Position numbers and translations under genes: made by a program. A stretch of DNA of 64,000 nt from Hyphomonadaceae bacterium (GTDB taxonomy: Bacteria; Pseudomonadota; Alphaproteobacteria; Caulobacterales; Aquidulcibacteraceae). The stretch's first letter is position 1; every line of letters starts with the position of its first letter. The stretch covers positions 186,001 to 250,000 of the forward strand of contig JAHDXR010000002.1 in NCBI GenBank assembly GCA_023384105.1, given 5' to 3'. The notes beneath the pieces are model-generated. The model was not told the origin of the DNA, ran no database searches, and worked only from the letters and a program-made list of their open reading frames with translations. This document shows, piece after piece, positions 54,417-64,000 of the stretch.

Positions 54417-54835
54417 GAGTTGTCGCCGCCGCTTGTCTGTTCGCAGCCGCCTGCGCCACCAGTCCCGCGCCGCCGGCGGAACGGCTCGCGGGCTGCTGGA
54501 TCGGCCGCGACGGCGCGGTGACGACGACGATGCGCTGGCTGGCGGACGCCGAACGGCCGGGCGTGCTCGCGGGCGCGCGGCTGATCTATGGCGCGGACGG
54601 CTCGGTTTCGAACACGGACTACGCGCTGGCGCCCGGCACGGCGGGATCGCGCTTGTGCGAGCTGGGCGCGGACGGCGCGGCGGCGCGCTGCTGGGAAGTC
54701 GCGGAGGGCGAAGGCGGTTCGCTCGAAAGCGGACGCGCCTTCATCGACAGGCACGGCGAGCGCCTGCGCATCGCCATTATCGGCGACGGACCGGAGCAGC
54801 TCGTCTTCGCCGGCCGCCGCGACGGTTGCGATTGA
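54413..54835 (+). CDS. Hypothetical lipoprotein downstream of dapF
   Basis: 140 residues, ATGA overlap with dapF. The signal ends in FAAAC, a lipobox. The mature part is LAGCWIGRDGAVTTTMRWL, then GVLAGARLIYGADGS and two further Cys. The short WxG-type barrel pattern recalls DUF6265 proteins, but the match is weak. It overlaps the VOC gene (TTGA), so three genes are translationally chained. Confidence 0.75.
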   Translation: MRVVAAACLFAAACATSPAPPAERLAGCWIGRDGAVTTTMRWLADAERPGVLAGARLIYGADGSVSNTDYALAPGTAGSRLCELGADGAAARCWEVAEGEGGSLESGRAFIDRHGERLRIAIIGDGPEQLVFAGRRDGCD

Positions 54836-55635
54836 TCTCCGGGTTCGACCACGTCGTCGTCGCCGTGCGCGATCTCGCCGCGGGCGTGGCGGCGTACGAA
54901 CTGCTGCTCGGCCGCGCGGCGTCTGCGCCGACGGAGCGCGACGGCGCCGCGAGCGTGCTGATCGCAACCGACAACATCGCCGTCGAACTGATGGCGCCGG
55001 TCGGCGCGGGCGAAACGGCGCGGCGGCTGTCGGCGGCGATCGACGAAGGCGGCGAAGGTCTGAAGAGCCTGGTGTTCGCGACGGCCGACATCGGGCGCTT
55101 GCACCGGCGGGCCGAGCGCGTGGGCCTGGCGCCTGGAAGCATCGGCGAAAACGCGGCGGGGCGCAGCTTCCGCGCCGGCGCGGAACGCACGCATGGCGTG
55201 CGGTTGTTCTTCATGCAGCGCGCTACGCCGCTTCAGGCCGAACGCGCCGGCGCAACGAGCGCGCGCGGGCTCGATCACGTGGTCGTCCGCTCGCCCGATC
55301 CGGAGCGGGCGGCGGCGCTCTATGGCGCGCGGCTTGGGCTCGACATGCGCCTCGAACGCGAAGTGCGGCGGGCGCGGCTGATGTTTTTCCGCTGCGGCGA
55401 CGCGATCCTGGAGGTCGTGCATGACGCTTCGATCACGGACGGCCGCGACCGGCTTTGGGGCCTGTCGTGGCGCGTGGCCGACGCCGCGGCGGCGCGGGCG
55501 CGGCTGGCGGCGGCGGGGCTCGACGTCTCCGAGGTGCGCGAGGGCGTCAAGCCGGGCACGCGCGTGCTCACCGTGCGCGATGGAACGTGCGGCGCGCCCA
55601 CGCTGATGATCGAGCTGTCGCCAAAGCGTGATTGA
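54832..55635 (+). CDS. VOC-family (glyoxalase-like) protein, two modules
   Basis: 267 residues if started at TTG 54832, which overlaps the lipoprotein stop (TTGA). The first vicinal-oxygen-chelate module begins GFDHVVVAVRDLAAGVAAYELLLGR, the second LDHVVVRSPDPERAAALYGARLGLDMRLER, each with His in the first strand and Glu candidates later (AVELMAPV, ILEVVHD). VOC enzymes act on diverse metabolites with a metal; the substrate is unknown. Confidence 0.85.
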   Translation: MISGFDHVVVAVRDLAAGVAAYELLLGRAASAPTERDGAASVLIATDNIAVELMAPVGAGETARRLSAAIDEGGEGLKSLVFATADIGRLHRRAERVGLAPGSIGENAAGRSFRAGAERTHGVRLFFMQRATPLQAERAGATSARGLDHVVVRSPDPERAAALYGARLGLDMRLEREVRRARLMFFRCGDAILEVVHDASITDGRDRLWGLSWRVADAAAARARLAAAGLDVSEVREGVKPGTRVLTVRDGTCGAPTLMIELSPKRD

Positions 55636-55680
55636 TCCGGGCGCGGCTTGTGGCATGCTCCGCCCGACGAGGGGGAACAT

Positions 55681-56664
55681 ATGGCCGAGCAACAGGCGCT
55701 GAGGGCGACATTCTACGCGTTCCGCAAGCGCGAGCGGAGCGGCGTGCTGCTGCGGGCGACGGCGGCCTTCGCGATCGCCGCGGCGCTGCTGATCGCGGCG
55801 TTCGTCGCTCTGTTCTGGTCGAGCCTCGGGCCGGTGCTGAACTGGTACGGCGAGATCGTCGTCGCGGCGATCAACCAGGATACGGCCGCGATCGAGAACA
55901 CCGAATTGCCGATGGAGTTCTTCGGCGTCGTCGGCGGCGTGCTGGTGTGGCTGTTTCCCTTCTACCTCCTGTATGCGGCCTACGAGGCGGCGTGCCTGCG
56001 CTGGATGATCCACGGCGAGAACGTGGGCTTCATGGGACTCTCTCTCGGCGCGCCGACCTGGCGGGTCTGGTGCGTTTACTGGATATGGTTCCTGCTCAAC
56101 ATCGCCTTCTCGCTGGTGATGGGCGTGGCGACGGCGGTGCTGGCCGGCGCCATCGTGCTTTCGACCGGCGCCGCGCAGAACGCCGAAGGCGCCGCGCATG
56201 TGCTCGAACTCATCCAGTACGGCGTGATGATCTATTTCGCCGTGCGGCTGGCGCCGGCGGCGGCGGCGACCATCGCGCGGCGCAAGTTCGCGTTCTTCGA
56301 CGCCTGGACGGTGACGAAGGGCCGGTTCTGGGCATTGTTCGGTTCGTTCTTCGTGCTGTGGCTGCTCTACGTGCTGGCGTCCGTCGTGCTTTCGATCGCG
56401 TGGTTCGCGACGATGATGAGCGGGATCGCCATCGACTGGGCGGGCCTCGGCGATCCGGAGCGGGTGACGGAGGCGGCGAGCGCCATCATGCAGGGCTTCA
56501 TGCAGTCGCTGCAGCAGCCGAGATCGTGGGCGATCATGGCCGTGCTCTGGCTGGCGAGCGCCCTGGTGGGGCTCGTGTTCTACATCGCCTGTTACGGCGT
56601 GAACGCGCGCGCGGCGACGGTGGCGCTCGAAGAGGGCAAGATCAAGCCGGCCGAACAGGGCTGA
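55681..56664 (+). CDS. Multi-pass membrane protein, paralogue A
   Basis: 327 residues from ATG 55681 after GAGGGGGAACAT. About six transmembrane helices with FPFYLLYAAYEAACLRWMIHGE in the middle, WTVTKGRFWALFGSFFVLWLLY after it and a final YGVNARAATVALEEGKIKPAEQ. The neighbouring gene encodes a clear paralogue with the same landmarks. I do not recognise a named family; function unknown. Confidence 0.82.
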   Translation: MAEQQALRATFYAFRKRERSGVLLRATAAFAIAAALLIAAFVALFWSSLGPVLNWYGEIVVAAINQDTAAIENTELPMEFFGVVGGVLVWLFPFYLLYAAYEAACLRWMIHGENVGFMGLSLGAPTWRVWCVYWIWFLLNIAFSLVMGVATAVLAGAIVLSTGAAQNAEGAAHVLELIQYGVMIYFAVRLAPAAAATIARRKFAFFDAWTVTKGRFWALFGSFFVLWLLYVLASVVLSIAWFATMMSGIAIDWAGLGDPERVTEAASAIMQGFMQSLQQPRSWAIMAVLWLASALVGLVFYIACYGVNARAATVALEEGKIKPAEQG

Positions 56665-56668
56665 GGCG

Positions 56669-57643
56669 ATGGCCGAGCGCTTGAACGCCACGTTCTTCAC
56701 GCTGCGCAAGCGCGACCGGGCGGTGCTGCTGCCGGCGACGCTCGTGATGGCGGCGCTGGTGGCGCTGATCGCCGCGGCGTTTCTGGCGATCAACTGGGGC
56801 TTCTTCAGCCAGCTGCTCGAGATGATCCGCCAGGGCCGCACCGAGCCGCTGTCGGACGCCGAGTCGGTGTTCTTCGTCAGCGGCGTCTTCATGCTGTTCA
56901 GCAGCACGATCCTGCTGCTGTTTCCGTTCTATCTGGTGCTGGCGGCCTACGAGGCGGCGTGTCTGCGCTGGATGATCCGCGGCGAGACGCCGGGGCTGTT
57001 CGGGCTGACGATCGATAACGACACCTGGCGCGTCTATGGCGTCTATTGGTGCTGGGTGCTGCTGCAGTACGCGATCGGCATGGTTGCGGGCGTCGTGATG
57101 GTCCCGCTGATGTTCATGACGATGGGCGCCATCATCGCCGATCCGACGCCCGACCCGATGGAGATGCTGCGCTGGCAGTTGAGCGTCCAGCTGCCGCTGA
57201 CGCTGCTTCAGTACGTGCCGCTGACCTTCTTCGGCGTGCGCTTCGCGCCGGCGGCGGCGACGTCGGTGGCGCGGCGGCGGTTCTCGTTCTTCGACGCCTG
57301 GACGGTGACGAAGGGCCGCTTCTGGGAGCTGTTCGGCTCGTTCGCCGTGCTGTGGCTGATCGCGGGCGCGGCGTTCATCGTCGTGCTGGGGACGTTCTAC
57401 GGCGTCCTGTTCGGCCAGCTGATCGCGGCGCTGTTCGCGGACTGGCCGAACGCGCACGCCGAAGGCGTCGAGGCGGCGATGGAGCGCCTCTTCAGTCCCG
57501 CTGTCATCCCGTTCGTCATCGCCGGCTATGCGGCGTACTTCGCCATCTGCATCGGCTACATGCTGATGAGCTACGGCGTGAACGCGCGCGCGGCGCTGGC
57601 GGCGCTGGAAGACGGCAGGATCAGCCCGGCGCCGGCCGACTGA
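56669..57643 (+). CDS. Multi-pass membrane protein, paralogue B
   Basis: 324 residues, start 4 bases after the paralogue stop. It shares FPFYLVLAAYEAACLRWMIRGE, WTVTKGRFWELFGSFAVLWL and SYGVNARAALAALEDGRISPAP with paralogue A, so the pair arose by tandem duplication and may form a hetero-oligomer. N-termini differ most. A perfect 51-bp palindrome follows. Confidence 0.82.
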   Translation: MAERLNATFFTLRKRDRAVLLPATLVMAALVALIAAAFLAINWGFFSQLLEMIRQGRTEPLSDAESVFFVSGVFMLFSSTILLLFPFYLVLAAYEAACLRWMIRGETPGLFGLTIDNDTWRVYGVYWCWVLLQYAIGMVAGVVMVPLMFMTMGAIIADPTPDPMEMLRWQLSVQLPLTLLQYVPLTFFGVRFAPAAATSVARRRFSFFDAWTVTKGRFWELFGSFAVLWLIAGAAFIVVLGTFYGVLFGQLIAALFADWPNAHAEGVEAAMERLFSPAVIPFVIAGYAAYFAICIGYMLMSYGVNARAALAALEDGRISPAPAD

Positions 57644-57647
57644 AGGG

Positions 57648-57694
57648 CTGAGGCGCTATGGACCGCCGGCGGGACGCCGGCGGTCCATAGCGCC

Positions 57695-57698
<4 letters not shown>
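57648..57698. terminator. Perfect 24-bp-arm palindrome, probable bidirectional terminator (GCCGGC family)
   Basis: 57648-57671 (CTGAGGCGCTATGGACCGCC...) is exactly complementary to 57675-57698, with a 3-base centre. It overlaps the uvrA stop codon (57695-57697) and lies 5 bases past the paralogue B stop. It belongs to the dispersed GGACCGCCGGCG element family. It could terminate both convergent transcripts. Confidence 0.8.
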
Positions 57699-60732
<3,034 letters not shown>

Positions 60733-60736
<4 letters not shown>

Positions 60737-61509
60737 TGGGCGAGGCCGTAGGCGAAAGCCGTCATCGAGAGTCCGGGCTCGTAGTGCTGGTTGAACAGGT
60801 AGGCGCTCTCGCCGTCGCGGCGCGCGCCGAGCGCGTAGAAGACGGGGAAGAAATGCTCCCAGTCGGGCGCGGCTTCGCGCGCGTCGGGATGGGCGCCGTA
60901 GCGCAGCACCGCGCCGTCGTCGCCGCTGGCGGCCGCATCGGCGACGAAGCGGTCGAAGCGTTCCACCCAGGGCTCGAGTTGTTTGGTGCGGAAGAAGGCG
61001 GCGAGGTTGTGCACGATGTTGCCGGCGGCGAGGATCAGCACGCCGTCGTCGCGCAGCGGGCCGAGCGCGCGCGCGATCTCGTAATGCTCCTGCGGCGGGC
61101 GGCGGGCGTCGAGGCTGACTTGCACGACCGGCGCGTCGGCTTCCGGGTACATGCGCCGCAGCACGCTCCAGGCGCCGTGATCGAGACCCCAGCTGTCGTC
61201 GAGCCGCGCGCCGAACGCGCTCAGCTTTTCGACGATCTCCCGCGCCAGCGCGGGATCGCCGGGCGCCGGATAGCGCACGTCGAACAGAGCCTGCGGAAAG
61301 CCGCGGCCGAAATCGTGGATCGTCTTCGGCTGTGCGTTGGACATCACGCGCACGCCGTCCGTCACCCAGTGCGCCGAGATGGCGACGATCGCGCGCGGCT
61401 TGGCGAAGCGCTGCGCGATCTCGGCCCAGCCGCGCGCGGAGGGCGTGTCTTCGATCGCGTTCATCGGCGAGCCGTGGCCGACGAACAGGGCGGGCGCTCT
61501 GGCGGTCAT
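60733..61509 (-). CDS. ygiD: 4,5-DOPA-type class III extradiol dioxygenase, YgiD family
   Basis: 258 residues from ATG 61509. Landmarks: [16 protein letters not shown] with a metal His, [48 protein letters not shown] and AAGNIVHNL. The family opens catechol-type rings, DOPA in vitro for E. coli YgiD; the natural substrate is unknown. It is translationally coupled to uvrA and lies directly downstream of an SOS box, so it should be DNA-damage inducible. Confidence 0.9.
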
Positions 61510-61583
61510 GTCCGGTCTTTCGAGGATCGCCGCGAGCCCCGCGGCGACACCATATGTAGTAGCCGGAGTCGAGCGGACATCAA

Positions 61584-61598
61584 GAACAAAGATCGAAC
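61584..61598 (-). promoter_or_regulatory. LexA (SOS) box for ygiD-uvrA
   Basis: GAAC-AAAGATC-GAAC is the GTTC-N7-GTTC operator of alphaproteobacterial LexA read on the minus strand. It lies 75 bases upstream of the ygiD start. Confidence 0.8.
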
Positions 61599-61719
61599 AA
61601 TTAACCGCCCGCAGAGCCTCCGGCCATGGCTGGCCAGGGGTCGTTTCGGCGCCGCCGGATTCGCCTCGATGGGGCGGCTTGTTAAGGGGCTCTTTACCGA
61701 TGGCGCGAGTCGGCGTATA

Positions 61720-61734
61720 GAACATAGAGAGAAC
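61720..61734 (+). promoter_or_regulatory. LexA (SOS) box for ssb
   Basis: GAAC-ATAGAGA-GAAC, a second GAAC-N7-GAAC motif, 75 bases upstream of the ssb start. Two exact boxes in one 299-bp divergent gap make chance unlikely. Confidence 0.8.
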
Positions 61735-61808
61735 ATCGGTCTGCCCGGGATCGTCCTTGGCCGGCTGTGGGCTCATCGCAGCAAAGCGCAGGAAACAGGA
61801 GGTCGGCG

Positions 61809-62300
61809 ATGGCTGGCAGCGTCAATAAGGTGATCTTGATCGGCAATCTGGGGCGCGACCCGGAAGTGCGGCGGCTCAATTCGGGCGATCCGGTCGTGAA
61901 CCTGCGCATCGCCACGTCCGAAAGCTGGCGCGACAAGCAGACCGGCGAGCGCAAGGAAAAGACCGAGTGGCACAACGTCGTCATCTTCAACGAGCAGCTC
62001 GCCAAGGTGGCTGAGCAATATCTGAAGAAGGGCTCGACGGTTTACATCGAAGGCCAGCTGCAGACGCGCAAATGGACCGACCAGTCGGGCCAGGAGAAGT
62101 ACACCACCGAAATCGTGCTGCAGAAGTATCGCGGCGAGCTGACCATGCTCGGCGGGCGCGGCGACGGCGGCGGCTCGCGCTCGTACGACGACGATGCGGG
62201 CAGTTCGTTCGGCGGCGGCCGCAGCAGCGGCGCCAAGCGCGTCAGCGACGGCCCGCGCGAAAGCTTCAACCAGGACCTCGACGACGAGATCCCGTTCTGA
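61809..62300 (+). CDS. ssb: Single-stranded DNA-binding protein
   Basis: 163 residues from ATG 61809 after AACAGGAGG. The OB fold opens [20 protein letters not shown] and contains [25 protein letters not shown] Gly/Ser-rich linker follows, and the C-terminal acidic tip DLDDEIPF recruits replication and repair enzymes. It is divergent from uvrA with ygiD between, and shares SOS control through its own box. Confidence 0.98.
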   Translation: MAGSVNKVILIGNLGRDPEVRRLNSGDPVVNLRIATSESWRDKQTGERKEKTEWHNVVIFNEQLAKVAEQYLKKGSTVYIEGQLQTRKWTDQSGQEKYTTEIVLQKYRGELTMLGGRGDGGGSRSYDDDAGSSFGGGRSSGAKRVSDGPRESFNQDLDDEIPF

Positions 62301-62506
62301 GGACTCTCCTCGCCCTCGATGGGCGAGGTGGCTCGCGGCGCGCGCCGCGAGACGGAGTGGGCGGTTAGCGCGACTTTGCAGAGGTTGGCGCCGTAGCGGG
62401 GTGCGGGCTTATGAGATCGCAGCCGAGGTGCGCGAACGGCTTTAGCGCAGGGCTCGTCCGCGTCGACGCTGGCGCCTGATCTGCTCGAATCTGCTAGGAG
62501 GAGCGG

Positions 62507-63400
62507 GTGTCATCCGCTTCGCGGGCGTTCGCTCCGCTCGATCTGCTCCAGCTTCTCTCGGTCGCGCTCATCTGGGGCGCGAACAACATTTTCGCGAAGA
62601 TCGCGGTGGATGCGTTTCCGCCGATGATGACGGTGGCGCTGCGCTTCGTCATCGTGCTGGCGTGCGTGTTCATGTGGATCCGGCCGCCGCCGCGACACAC
62701 CTGGCGCGTGTTCGCGCTGATGCTGCTGTTCGTCGGGCCGCTGCATTTCGGCATCCAGTACGCGGGCCTGAAGCTCGCCACGGACATCGCGCCGATGGTG
62801 GTGGCGATGCAGCTCTGGGCGCCGGCCTCGGTGGTGTTCGCCGCATTGGTGTTGCGCGAAGCGGTGGGGCCGCTCAGGTGGGCCGGCGTGGCGCTTGCGT
62901 TCGCCGGCGCGGCGTCGATGAATTTCGATCCGGCGGTGTTCGCGCAGAGCTGGGCGCTTTTCCTCGTCGCGCTGGCCTCGCTCTGCTACGGGTACGGCAC
63001 GGTGCTGGTGCGGCGCATGGGCGGCGGCGTCGATCCCTGGGCGATGCAGGCGTGGCTCGCGCTGGCCACGGCCCCGACGATGAGCCTGGGTTCGCTCGTC
63101 TTCGAGAGCGGCCAAATCGAAGCCGCCGTCAACGCGCCCTGGTATGCGTGGGCGTGCATAGCCTTCGGCGCGATCGTCTCGTCGATCGTCGCCAACGCCT
63201 TCATGTTCAGGCTGGTGCAGAAGTACGAAGTCTCGCGCACCACGCCCTACCTGTTGATGACGCCGGTGTTCTCGTTCGTGCTCGCCGTGCTGATGCTGGA
63301 CAGCCGGATCACGCCGCAAATCCTGCTGGGGGCCGCGCTGACGATCGGCGGGGTGGCGCTGGTGGCGCTGGCGGAGCGCCGCTTCAAGGCAGTGGCGTGA
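62507..63400 (+). CDS. EamA-family transporter
   Basis: 297 residues from GTG 62507, 5 bases after AGGAGGA. Ten transmembrane helices in two EamA repeats; landmarks are ALIWGANNIFAKIAVDAFPP, RFVIVLACVFMW and GPLHFGIQYAGLKLATDIAP in the first half, and SSIVANAFMFRLVQKYEVSRTTPYLLMTPVFSF in the second. Drug/metabolite exporters of this type move amino acids or other small metabolites; substrate unknown. The last 17 bases overlap the convergent SodC-like gene. Confidence 0.9.
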   Translation: MSSASRAFAPLDLLQLLSVALIWGANNIFAKIAVDAFPPMMTVALRFVIVLACVFMWIRPPPRHTWRVFALMLLFVGPLHFGIQYAGLKLATDIAPMVVAMQLWAPASVVFAALVLREAVGPLRWAGVALAFAGAASMNFDPAVFAQSWALFLVALASLCYGYGTVLVRRMGGGVDPWAMQAWLALATAPTMSLGSLVFESGQIEAAVNAPWYAWACIAFGAIVSSIVANAFMFRLVQKYEVSRTTPYLLMTPVFSFVLAVLMLDSRITPQILLGAALTIGGVALVALAERRFKAVA

Positions 63401-63959
63401 GCGCCGCGCAGGCGATCCGCGCCCCCGCGCCGCCGATGGGCTGGCTGGTCTGGTCGTCGGGGCCGGCATGGATCACCAGGGCGGCGCCGTCGGCGTCGAG
63501 CAGGGCTTCGCGCGCGGGCGTCTGGGCCGTGCCCGGAACGCGCTGGGGCGCGAGCACGGCATAGGGCGAGAAGAACTCAGCAGCGAAGGCGGCGCCGGCC
63601 GGCGCGTAGAGGTTGGGCAGATCGCCCGCCTCCGGGCCGCGCGGGTGGAGCAGGCCGTGCGAAACCCGCTCGCCCATGCCGAGATGGCCGCCGGAGGCCT
63701 GGAAACCCGCGGCGAAGTCGCTGCAATCGCCGCGGGCATGAAGATGCAGGCCGTGCCAGCCGCTGGGCAGCGCGTCCTGCTGAAACTCCAGCCGGATCAG
63801 GGTTCCACGCGGCGCGGCGGTGAAGTGAGCCTGGCCGATGGCGCCCCCTTCCGCGCCGACGATCCAGACGGTGCGGGGCGCCGCCGGCGGCGCCTCGCGC
63901 GGGGCGCTCGCGCAGGCGGTCAGCAGGGCTGCAAAAAGGAGGGCGGCGATGAGGCGCAT
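63384..63959 (-). CDS. Cu/Zn superoxide dismutase family lipoprotein
   Basis: 191 residues from ATG 63959 after AAGGAG. The lipobox LLTAC predicts lipid anchoring. The copper-ligand motif is GWHGLHLHARGDC, followed by ASGGHLGMGERVSHGLLH, EAGDLPNLYAPAG and ALVIHAGPDDQTSQP, with the active-site Arg in AGARIAC. In the usual HxGDLPN stretch a zinc-ligand His is replaced by Glu (PEAGDLPN), so metal loading or activity may differ from standard SodC. Confidence 0.88.
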   Translation of the reverse strand: MRLIAALLFAALLTACASAPREAPPAAPRTVWIVGAEGGAIGQAHFTAAPRGTLIRLEFQQDALPSGWHGLHLHARGDCSDFAAGFQASGGHLGMGERVSHGLLHPRGPEAGDLPNLYAPAGAAFAAEFFSPYAVLAPQRVPGTAQTPAREALLDADGAALVIHAGPDDQTSQPIGGAGARIACAALTPLP

Positions 63960-64000
63960 GGGGGCTCCTTGGTTTGCGACGGGGGCGTCCCGATGTTAGT

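Noticed and set aside
62301-62506. CTCGCCC/GGGCGAG and CTCGCGGCGCGCGCCGCGAG hairpins after ssb as an RNA element
   Set aside because: Position right after ssb and lack of other conserved features fit a terminator or repeat debris better than a functional RNA; no T-run, so not listed as a terminator.

Overview
The window is a gene-dense, GC-rich stretch of an alphaproteobacterial chromosome. Several features point to this class: a RegB/RegA redox two-component pair, a DUF2794 gene, a DOMON-like gene of the Caulobacter/Sphingomonas type, ccmABCDG beside an A-type aconitase, the ffh-rpsP-rimM-trmD-rplS order, and two GAAC-N7-GAAC motifs, the alphaproteobacterial LexA box. Caulobacterales or a Hyphomonadaceae-like lineage fits best; the family is not resolved. 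I see no rRNA, tRNA, CRISPR array, IS element or prophage block.

Layout. 1-6 kb: end of an AsmA-like gene, an unknown gene, tyrS, a DOMON-like gene, an RHH/PIN toxin-antitoxin pair, a DUF1343 (NamZ-like) glycosidase. 6-17.7 kb: regA and regB, then a Fur-like box and a TonB receptor - exported CbiX-like chelatase - DUF6607 operon, lldD, a DUF2233 gene, SCO1/SenC, phaZ and a YgjP-type metalloprotease. 17.7-27.9 kb: cytochrome b561, PBP1A, a BI-1 family protein, DUF2794, a candidate small RNA, a four-gene Gld-type ABC export operon and a DUF1223 protein. 27.9-38.9 kb: acnA, an Asn/Gln-rich OmpA-domain protein, a DUF4349 lipoprotein, cytochrome c maturation genes ccmABCDG, a MarR regulator, yciB, a lipoprotein cyclophilin and phnA. 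38.9-47 kb: mtaB-ftsY, then ffh-rpsP-rimM-[antitoxin-toxin]-trmD-[secreted protein]-rplS. 47-64 kb: an L2HGDH-like oxidase, a histidine kinase, oxyR, a prolyl oligopeptidase, dapF with two followers, two paralogous membrane proteins, the ygiD-uvrA operon facing ssb across two SOS boxes, an EamA transporter and a SodC-like lipoprotein.

The most notable signals are: (1) a dispersed GCCGGC-rich palindromic element, found between genes and also read in frame inside mtaB and trmD, with an unrelated palindromic insert in frame in uvrA, as in Rickettsia palindromic elements; (2) the receptor/chelatase/DUF6607 operon, a plausible metalloporphyrin capture and processing system; (3) a toxin-antitoxin module inside the rimM-trmD operon and start-coupled to trmD; (4) a RimM with a ~250-residue Lys/Ala/Pro-rich extension; (5) intergenic hairpins built from tandem 7-8-bp units whose sequence differs from site to site.

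Coordinates and starts were read from the sequence by eye. Family names rest on motif recognition, without database searches.
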